A stretch of 64,000 nucleotides of DNA from Valencia hispanica. Lineage: Eukaryota > Chordata > Actinopteri > Cyprinodontiformes > Valenciidae. Where the stretch lies: NCBI GenBank assembly GCA_963556495.2, contig OY747721.1, positions 16,307,649-16,371,648 of the forward strand. Direction: 5' to 3'. The notes under the pieces were generated by a model. That model was not told where the DNA came from, did not search any database, and was given only the letters and a program-made list of their open reading frames with translations. Positions 55,621 through 64,000 of this stretch are shown here, in pieces; within the stretch, counting starts at the first letter, position 1, and each line of letters starts with the position of its first letter. The position numbers were made by a program, and so were the translations under genes.

Positions 55621-56600
55621 ACAGATCAAGTGGAGTACTATAGCAAAAGCTGTACTGCTCCGTTTGTGAAAGTAAATCTGTTGGGCTTCTACTTGGTACT
55701 CAGACACCAATTCTGAGCTCCACACTGCCAAACAGGACACGTAAAAAAAAAAAAAAACAAAAAAAAAACATGGAAGCTTAGCGAAGACGATCAGGTGTGC
55801 ATCACAACAGATAACGGAGCCAACATTATTAAAGCTGGTGCTCTCAAAATAAGGACTCGGGTGTAGTGTTTTGGTTACGTATAGGTAAGTAAATAACAGG
55901 AAAATTATTCTATATTAATATTTGGCTTTAGAAACAGGACAGATTTGTATTATTTCACTGTTCTGACACAATATCAAGTGTTTGGCTGTCCAATGATTGA
56001 ATAATAGCATTTAAAATAATACAATATAAAATTGTTGTATGCTGTTTTTGTTTAAGTCTAAATGTATTTTCTAAAATGTAAACCGTAATGATATTGTGAT
56101 TTGTTGAATTATTTTTAAGTTATTTCTTTTTTTTTTTCCTTCATAGGGAACACACAAAGATTGAGTGAGCTGTTGGTGTGTCCAAGAAACCGGTCAGTGC
56201 TTTTCTTACTTGTGAGAAAAAAAGTTGGAAAAAAAACAGGCGCCTGATTCCCTCAGGGCAGGACATTGATGTCCTAGAGTCTGCGCACAAGGCCCTAAAT
56301 CTGACTTTACCAACACCCTCTCTGGAGAAGCATTTGTCAGTGTCTCTTGTTTGAAAAAAAACCCCCGTCCTTCCGCTCTTCAGGCCAGAAGATGCGGACA
56401 GAAAACTTACCAAGGCCATCAAAAATTCAGTCTCTGGCTACTAAAAATGAAAGATTTGATGATGCTACCACTGATGACCTCCTGAGCATGGCAACCATGG
56501 TTGATCCTCGCTTCAAGACCCACTGCATCCAGACTGACGAAACAGAGGCTGTAAAGATCAACGGCGTCTCTCAGATGCTGGACAAATAGAGGACATCACA
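55620..56600 (+). pseudogene. hAT transposase remnant, central and C-terminal parts
   Basis: The segment near 55,773-55,850 encodes WKLSEDDQVCITTDNGANII, the TDNGAN motif of hAT transposases with the second catalytic Asp. Positions near 56,262-56,330 encode DIDVLESAHKALNLTLPTPS, and 56,435-56,530 ATKNERFDDATTDDLLSMA, then MVDPRFKTHCI (the DPRFK motif). Frames shift between blocks and an A-rich run interrupts at 55,743. It would follow directly on from the N-terminal half at 43.27-44.32 kb. Confidence 0.7.
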
Positions 56601-56774
56601 GTCCAGACCTACTTGCTCAGCAGAAGCTACATCTTCAGCTACACCACCAAAGAAAGTAACAAAAAACACACTTGGCAGCTTCTTTTTTGTTTTGTTTTAT
56701 AAGTCCTTTGCAGTTTCAACTTGTAAAGCAGACGGTGAAACCAATCCATTGGGATGGTCTTCATAGCACAGAGC

Positions 56775-56972
56775 TATGCCGCATTCACGCCGCGCGCTTT
56801 GTCGCCGTCAAAAAACGCTCACAAAGCGACTAGTTGGAAGCCTATACATTTTTAAGCCTGAAGCTTGCAAAGCCCGTCACTTGCTGAGCAAAAAAAAAAG
56901 AGCGAGTGGGAGAGGCTTCCTCTGTTGCCGTTCTGGGCGTTGACGTTTTGGGCGGTGTGAACACGCCATTAG
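56775..56972. mobile_element. MITE, about 200 bp
   Basis: The left end GCATTCACGCCGC and the complement of the right end (GTGTTCACACCGC) agree at 10 of 13 positions. The interior includes CGTCAAAAAACGCTCACAAA. No coding capacity. Confidence 0.55.
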
Positions 56973-57052
56973 CCTTTAGGCTACCTCTTTAGGTACCTCT
57001 GTATAACTGTACTAGCTCACCCTCAGCAAGGGCTTTTAGCATGGGTGGCAAC

Positions 57053-57656
57053 TAGGGCTGGGCGAAATGGCCTCAAATTTATATTGCTATATAATCTAAA
57101 ACATGTGGGGTAACAATATCTATTGCAATATATTTTCTTTTCATATGTCAAAATGACAGTTTAGGAAAATTCTCACTTTTCAGATACATTGCAGCAGAAC
57201 TTTAAAAAAACGTTTAGAATGCTATTTAAAGAAGATTTATTGTTTAAAATGCATTGAAAAAAATATTCAAATCTTTTTCCAAAAAATGCAACACAAAAAT
57301 CCTCCCAACATAAAGATGAAGATATTTTAAATAAATTAAAAGCTAAATAATATAAAAGAAACACAAAGTTTAAAATTATCCACTTTCCTGGTTACTTATT
57401 TATTAATTTAATATCACACAACAATAAACCTCCACATTATCTAAATTAAAAATGCTTCAAGTTCAACAAGTTTTTTTTAAACCGTTAAATGGAAAACAAC
57501 AAATTTTAAACGTGCAATATGTAGCGTAAAGACGAACACTGAACATCAGTATTTATCCTCCTTGATGACATCCGCGGTAGGCCGGTATAGTCAAAATCTC
57601 TACCTTTGGCTAAATTTATATCATTTCTACTTTACCTTTTATATCGCCCACCACTA
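57053..57656. mobile_element. hAT-type MITE with 8-bp target duplication (7 of 8)
   Basis: The ends TAGGGCTGGGCGA and the complement of TCGCCCACCACTA (TAGTGGTGGGCGA) agree at 11 of 13. The flanks GTGGCAAC and GTGGCAAT agree at 7 of 8. AT-rich interior of 604 bp without coding sequence. Confidence 0.75.
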
Positions 57657-58440
57657 GTGGCAATATTGTGCCAAGCCACAGGGGAGCTTTAAAGCCAGAT
57701 GCTGAGACAGGTTAGTGTTCCTGGCAAAAAAACCTGCCACAAAGCCCTAAATAATGTGCACTAGTGTCATTTTCCATTGTGGTCACAAGTTTTGCACTTT
57801 TCATTCATTTGGTTTGTAACATGGCAAAACTGATAACCTGGTTTAAAATGTTGATCCTTACGTGTGTTATTGTTTGCAAAGGACATTTGATTTGAGTTTT
57901 CAGTGCTGCTAATTTTTATGTTTCATATCTGCTTTGTATCGTTTAATTTTGTAGCTGCAAAGCAGCTAAACAGTATGGTAAAAGATAAGATATAAAAGAT
58001 AAACCACGATTGCCAGTGGCTATGGCGTGAACAGCATATGTAGCATCACAGATAATGAATGTTTACATTTTCAAGGTATCTTTACTATGCCAGAGGGGAC
58101 CATTTGTTAATTTTGTATCGGTATGTCACTAAAAGGACTCAAAATGTTAATAATAAATGTTAATTTTTCAACTTAGAGCTGTTTTTAACTGGAAATTTAG
58201 ATCTGAACATATGGAAAAAATATATTGACCACTTTTGCCATATCACCCAAGTCTAATATGGTCTATGAAGAAAATCAGCGAATAGGTGAAATTTATGCAA
58301 AGACGTTGGAGTCACTATCCACAGACAAATCAACAAATAAGTGTGTGTACACTGTAAGCTTCAAGGGAGGAGCTTTCTTTTTGTAAAACAGAGAAAATGT
58401 CATAAAGTTCAAATGGTTATGTTTAATTTATTGTGCCAAT

Positions 58441-59663
58441 TAGGGATGGGCATAATTAATCAACGATCGATTAATTGATCATTAAGAATTTCATCGATGA
58501 CATTTTTTTTTTACCGATCAATTAACGCATGTTCTGTTGCGTAGTGTGAGTTTTGAAGGAATGCAATTAATTTTGCTATGTGGCAGTAATTAAACACTTT
58601 ACCACAAGAGGGCGATGATTGAAAATAAAACCCACAGGCCGACTCAGTTTCTTGCCAGTTTCTGTGTATTTCATAAGTAGCATTGTCATGAAGAGGTCGC
58701 AGCAAAGTGTGGCGTGGGACCACTTTGACTAAAAAAATAAACAAACAAAAAAGTTTCGGTTCACTGCCAACATTGCGAAGCTGTGTATAATTACTTGAAC
58801 GCACTTCTAACCCTGGTTAGAAGCGGAGCATCCTGCTCTTGGTCTCAACCTAGCATAAAGTCGGTGTTAGCACGGAGGAGCCGAGATGCACAACGAGCAG
58901 AGAAACTTCCTCACCGATTACTTTCTGAGGGAGGGTCCGCCCTACCTGGATTGCACCCCTACAGACTGATGGAAAATGAATTAAACAAGATTCCAGAGGC
59001 TCGCAAAGTTAGCATGGAGGTTTGTGTATCACAGCGACGTCTGTCCCTCACAGCAGGTGATCACGGCGCTGCAGGTCAGACGCGACAGCAGCCTGATGAC
59101 CGTCAGTCTGCTCACCAGGCTGCTTTGGCTTCTGACCCCAGCGCATGTTAACATGCTCATCTTTCTCAACAAAAATCAGTAGACTGGTGCTAAAGTTGTA
59201 TATAAGTTACGGTTTCTTTTGTTTTTGTCTTTTTTACTCTGTTAATGAGCCAAATACATTGTTAGGTACGCTGATCTCTCTCATCCTCTTTCTCGACTCT
59301 TTTTGCCAAATGTAACACAAAAATATCAGACCTATAAGTATTATATTTTTTTTTTATCAAGTTATTGTTTATGTTTAAATATGAGCGTCAGTTGTGTTAA
59401 TAAGTACCGTCTTTTAGCTGTCGGCTCCGCTCCTTATAGCGCATATTTTTCTTTGTGCAACTTCCGTGAATTAACTTCCACAAGGTGTCCCACTTGTAAT
59501 GAAGATCTCAATGAGGAAACACGCTATTTTTCTATTCTCACTGCATTTTAATATAGCCAATGAACATTGAATTTTAATATAAAAATATCAATGATTAATC
59601 GAAAATCGATCGTTAATTCTCCCGATGATCGATGAAGACAGTTTAATCGAATGCCCATCCCTA
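58441..59663 (+). mobile_element. hAT element with perfect 8-bp target duplication GTGCCAAT
   Basis: Terminal TAGGGATGGGCAT and ATGCCCATCCCTA are a perfect 13-bp inverted pair. GTGCCAAT flanks exactly (58433-58440 and 59664-59671). Next to each end is sequence rich in ATCGATTAAT/GATCGATG. Inside, 58,707-58,800 encodes a broken BED finger: AWDHFD then stop, and in another frame VHCQHCEAVYNYLN. The frame 58783-59151 continues from it but ends early. This is an internally deleted, inactive derivative of 1,223 bp. Confidence 0.88.
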
Positions 59664-59945
59664 GTGCCAATGTTTCGATTTTGAACTGCAGTGTTATTTA
59701 AGTTAAAAAAACATTTTCCTATTGAAACATAGTATATTAGTATACATGGTGGGTGCCTCTTTTGCGAAAAGGAAAACTAAGGTTATTTTTGGTTCCTTAG
59801 GCTACCCTCTCCAACTTGGGCATCAAGAGATGTAACAGATGCAGTTTGTACTTCTAAAATCCAAAAGAATACTCTCCTTTATTGACCTCATCCAGACCAC
59901 TTTTACTTGATTTGACTGATCTGAATATGGGTAAAAACCCAAATG

Positions 59946-60372
59946 ATAGGGATGTGTATTGGTAAAAATCTGGCGATACGATATGTATCGCGATACTCTT
60001 TAAAATGTAACTTTAACTTAATACTAGGAGTAAGACTATATATTGGGATTTAATAAACAAAAAAAACGTAATTTAACTGTAGAAAAAAACTGTGACAGCA
60101 TTCTAAACACTCCAACCTGTTTCCGACTTTAACACAGACAGTTTTATCTCTAAATCTAGTTGATCCACTGGAACAAAGAAGGTGAAAACAGCCACCAACT
60201 AACAGTCATACTTTTATATTTACTACAAAAATGATTGCCATCAATAATATTTCCATTCAAATCTTTAAAAAACAAACTAAAAACAACAACATTGTTTTTG
60301 ATTATCGATACAATATCGGGAAATAAAATACTGCGATATATCGGTGTAACGATATTTCTCTCACATACCTAC
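59946..60372. mobile_element. hAT-type MITE, copy with degenerate right end
   Basis: It starts TAGGGATGTGTATTGGT, passes GATACGATATGTATCGCGAT and ends TCACATACCTACC, where the intact relative at 23.2 kb ends TTACATCCCTAC. Similarity to the inverted partner at 51.9-52.3 kb continues past this end. Confidence 0.7.
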
Positions 60373-60452
60373 CAAATTATAGGAAAAATATGAACAAGGA
60401 GATCACATATGCCCATGTGGGGCTGTACAACTGCATGTCTATACCTAGGTTG
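60020..60452 (+). repeat. right arm of an inverted repeat (partner at 51.91-52.34 kb)
   Basis: It overlaps the MITE at 59,946-60,372 and extends about 80 bp beyond it (GAACAAGGAGATCACATATG, CCCATGTGGGGCTGTACAAC), all shared with the left arm in reverse. By eye the arms agree at roughly nine in ten or more of the compared positions. Confidence 0.85.
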
Positions 60453-62920
60453 GGAGAAAACAAGCACTGAACTCAACAGTTTATACATACTTTATAGGGG
60501 TGGGCTGCACTATATATTAATTTTTTTCCCCACATAGAAATATGCAAAGGACTTTTCGGATGAAATATATAGCGCGCTAACACATTTCAAGTGCCAAACA
60601 TTCACACTCTGCATTCCAATACTACATTAGAGTGGCTGGCTTGACTTGTAGATGGAAAACAACATAGAACTAAGATACCTAGATTCAGAAGCTCACAGGG
60701 TGTAGTGGGGGGTACCAACATGATGAAAAAGAAAGAAAATATCAGTATGTTTAGTCAGGAGGTGCTGGTTTATGTTGTCGACGCCACTGTTAATCATATT
60801 AGTATGAATCTTATTATCAGAACGTCTGTAGCTGCCGTTTGTCTTTCAATCACTTGACTGGTGATTTCGCCACACTGCAACATCCCCTTGCTATTGCGGG
60901 TTATAGTTTTGAGAATTTCCGACAAAATTAAGAGCATCCATCTGAAATATTACAACCTGAAAAGGAGTAGATTCTTAAAAAAAAAAAATAACCCAGACAG
61001 TCTGTAAGGTAATCTTATCAAGCACCTATCATATATAAGAGCACATGCTTATTTAGCTCGAGCAAGGTCCCAATTATATCCAAAATAGTTTTTATCTCAA
61101 AATCAGAATGCAACTATATTTTTCATTTGAAAAGGAATGTTATCTGAATGTCTTTGATTAAAAAGCAAAAAAAATTTAGCTGTCACCAGATCTTTTAAAT
61201 GGTGGAAATCTCATATTCAACAGTAACAAATGTGACGTTTGGGGCTAATGAAAACTGACTGATTCCAACTAAAGGGCAGAACACTTATTAAAAACGATTT
61301 TTCGCAAATCTGTTGTGCATCTGTTGTTTCATGGCAATTTCAGAACTTTTTCAACAAGGCAATGATTTGTGATTTTGGATCCCAGTTTTTCCACATGCTT
61401 CAGTGAAAATAAGAAATATATAAATGACCCAAAATGTTAGCCTTTAAAAGCTGTATTAGTCTTTATTTGTAACCTAGAAACATTATATTTGCATTAATTA
61501 CAAGTTAATTTACTAAATCATTTATTTTGAATATTTTACTAAATAAATACTACCAGGTATATATTACTACTCCTGCCTGCAGTGTCTCATAAAAAAGCTG
61601 CCTCTTATTTGCTACAATGGGTTGTAGTTTCAAAACGTTCCAACTATAACATGATGTAAACGTCTATAGTATACCATTAATCATCTCTCTGTTTTTCTTT
61701 TATTCTATTTCCTCTAAACAAACAGCCAAGACTTATTACTGTAGTTCTGGACCAAGAAAACCTTCTTTGATTAACCTCAATATAAAAACTGTTTTTAAAA
61801 TCAAGAAAACAGTCAAATAATATTTTCTTGTATCAAAAATACACCAGTTTGGTACATAAAACATGCTTTTAACCAGAGGAAGGTCTAAATCCCTTAAAAA
61901 ATAAAATAAAAATGATATCTTAACCTAATATGTCATTTATTTTAAAAATCCAAGGTAGATGCTTTTATTTGGATGCAGAATTTTGTTTGTAGATGTTTTT
62001 TAATGGTTGAAAACTCATGTTGCACACTAACCAATATAACTTTTGGCAGAACAACAACTATTTCCAGATAATGAAGTTATAGCCTATTTGTTCTGCACAC
62101 TTGACATTCAAATATTGCTCCTTGAATGTTTTGGGCCAATATAAAGACGAATATTGGAAATGTGTGGTATTTTTCTAATTTTGGGAGACAATTTTCTCAA
62201 GCTTCAACGTAAATTGAGGAACATAAATGTAAAGCACTTTGAATTGCCTTGTTGCGGAAATGTGTAATACAAATAAACTCCATGATGGGGAAGGTAAATC
62301 ATTACAGAATTAAAAATGTGTATACTGCACCTAATCGTAATCATTTTATGACTTGAAGGTTATTTTGTGTTTGTTGTGACATATAACTCTTACCTGTTGT
62401 GAGGTTCAGTGTGTTATTAAAGCTTTACTATATTGCTGAACGACAACTCTTTGCTGCCATCTCTGCAGGACAGATACAGCAATACCCCTACGTTACAAAG
62501 GAATCGTTTCATAAGCAGTTTGCTAAATGATGTACGGCAATAAATAACACTAGGCAAGGCTGGCCCAAGGTTGTGTGGGCCCTTAAGCAGAATAGGAATT
62601 AGGGGTCCCTCCCTGTTAAAAACATCACCACTACCAAAAGATTTGGTGGAATCTGGGAGAGTGAGCCAAGGTAAATCGGCCGAGCCTAAAAGCTGTCACT
62701 CATAATTGGTTGATATTTGCTGAGATGTATTTATGAACAAAAGGTGGTCAAACACAAAGATTAAATTTATAGCATCAGATTGTAGCTATGGTAAAATAAA
62801 CAATGAAGATTTGTTTCAATTCCTTCAAATCGTGAACTTAAATGTTAAAATCTTTTAAGCTATCTAAGCTGGAACCGTTAAATCAAATTTTACAGTATTC
62901 TCACTCTCAACATTAAAAAT

Positions 62921-63378
62921 CAGAGGTGGGCAGAAAATAGTTACATTTACTCACATTTACTTCCGTACTTTTTGCTTTTAGTTGAGTAATGTTTTCAGGA
63001 AGTTCTCAACCTTACTTCAGTAATATTTTCTAAAATAGCCACATATACATTACTTACTGTAACCATTAGTTTCATAAGTTTAACACTGAAAAAAAATTAT
63101 GCTATTTTGTAATTATGCTATTCATTTTTGTTTATTTTAGTTTTTAAAGTACCATATTTTGCACATATCTTTATGTTTTGTCTTTTTGATGAAATTATTG
63201 TACTTAAAAGCATACAATATGATCAGTTACTCAGCACTTTGAGCCTTTTTATCAAACTCTTTTTTTACACTTGAGAAATTTCTTTCACAGCTACTTTTTA
63301 CTTTTACTTGATTAAACTATGTTGACATAGCGCTACTCTTACTTGAATACAATCTTTGAGTAGTCTAACCACCTCTGG
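62921..63378. mobile_element. MITE with CAGAGGTGG ends
   Basis: The left end CAGAGGTGGGCAG and the right end CTAACCACCTCTGG form an inverted pair. The interior carries TACTTGAATACAATCTTTGA and similar text typical of an abundant fish MITE. The flanks TTAAAAAT and TTAAAATT are nearly identical, as an 8-bp target duplication would be. Confidence 0.75.
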
Positions 63379-63909
63379 TTAAAATTCTAGATCTATGGGC
63401 TGTGTTGAAATTCTAGCAATTAATGGAGGGGACAGCTGATTAGTTTGCTTATGCCTTGGGCCGACTCAGACATTAGGCTGCAAAGCAAACGTCACATGGC
63501 CGTAATGAGACGCAAACTTGTCATTAGCTTGTTCTGGCCAGATTAGTTAGACTTGGACCAGACTAAACACTTAACTCTGTTTCGATATTTTTGCCAGGTT
63601 TTTCTAATGGTAGCCAAGAGGCTCTGAAGTGAAGTTGTTTGGTCAGGTTTAATTTAGGAAGTAGTGTGAACACCTACGCTAACATCTTTGCATAACACGG
63701 TTGATTTAACAATGTCCAAACAGCTGGAGGAATTTGGCGTTTCCGTGCTGAATATCAATCCGCTGAACTCCCCAACGCTCCACTTCACGCTGCTCCTTTT
63801 ACTCAAAGGCCTACTTTGCTGATGTGTTAATGTGAGCTAACGCTAGCTAGTATGCTAACGCTAGCTCCGCTTTGGGTTGTCAAACTCGAGCTAATGACAA
63901 GCTACTTAC

Positions 63910-64000
63910 TTTTTCTCCTGCCGCGGTGTGAGTGAAGGTTCCAATCCCGACTATGTGGCCCCGCTGCTAGGTGAAGATATGTCGTTAACCAAGCTGGCCG
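63910..64000 (-). other. ppm1b: possible non-coding first exon of ppm1b (partial)
   Basis: On the minus strand a G-rich segment CGCGGCAGGAGAAAAA runs into GTAAGTAGC, a near-consensus donor at 63909/63908. The segment has several CpG sites, unlike the AT-rich DNA to its left. The ppm1b coding exon starts right after an acceptor and needs an upstream untranslated exon on this strand. The link is inference; the exon would continue past the window edge. Confidence 0.4.

Larger units (their letters stand above)
35508..63909 (-). other. probable ppm1b intron 1 (28.4 kb)
   Basis: It runs from a strong donor GTAAGT (63909-63904) to the acceptor ending at 35508, 12 bases before the ppm1b ATG. No other conserved host gene was recognised inside; the coding-like pieces are all transposon derived. 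Assignment of the donor to ppm1b is inference. Stretches at 44.5-47.5 kb, 47.8-49.2 kb, 52.4-53.6 kb, 53.8-54.4 kb and 60.5-62.9 kb hold nothing I can name. Confidence 0.45.

Overview
This is a vertebrate nuclear sequence, almost certainly from a teleost fish. It is AT-rich and intron-bearing, with two multi-exon conserved genes in a sea of fish-type transposable elements (Tc1/mariner, hAT and their MITEs, L2 and Rex1-like LINEs) and CA/TG microsatellites. No bacterial-type features (operons, CRISPR, prophage) are present. The species cannot be fixed from sequence reading alone.

Region 1 (about 450-1,700, minus strand) holds a complete two-exon SIX-family homeobox gene of the Six3/6/7 group. 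Joining exon 987-1681 to exon 453-591 gives a 277-residue protein with a SIX domain, a homeodomain and a Six3-like C-terminal end. Regions upstream of it carry two CA arrays around a small repeat with degenerate telomere-like motifs, several decayed Tc1 copies, a possible solo LTR and a decayed tandem array.

Region 2 (about 15,900-35,510, minus strand) holds ppm1b, the metal-dependent Ser/Thr phosphatase PP2C-beta. Five coding exons (34665-35495, 30979-31096, 30619-30730, 28532-28589, 20945-21259) join in frame to a 477-residue protein, close to the 479 residues I recall for human PPM1B. A distal alternative last exon at 17167-17196 adds nine residues ending in DLDDPY. It corresponds to the alternative C-terminus of the short mammalian PPM1B isoform (ending DLEDPW), so the alternative 3' end is visible in this genome. 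The coding start lies 12 bases after a splice acceptor, so the promoter is further upstream. A strong donor at 63909/63908 could close a non-coding first exon at the right edge, making a first intron of about 28 kb.

Region 3 (about 35,510-63,900), probably that intron, is a transposon graveyard. It has a Rex1-like LINE and a 4.2-kb hAT element with an 8-bp target duplication. That hAT has both THAP-like and hAT-dimerisation remnants and was hit by a Tc1/mariner element with an intact DD38E transposase. It also has hAT transposase blocks, an L2 LINE, a GC-rich segment, two inverted copies of a ~430-bp sequence 8 kb apart, and several MITEs.

Both genes lie on the same strand in the same relative order as PPM1B and SIX3 on human chromosome 2p21, but with no trace of SLC3A1, PREPL or CAMKMT between them. 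I found no convincing undescribed biological system. The most interesting items are the conserved alternative exon, the diverged Six3-type gene, the intact DD38E transposase with a missing 3' terminus, the THAP-hAT composite and the long inverted repeat.
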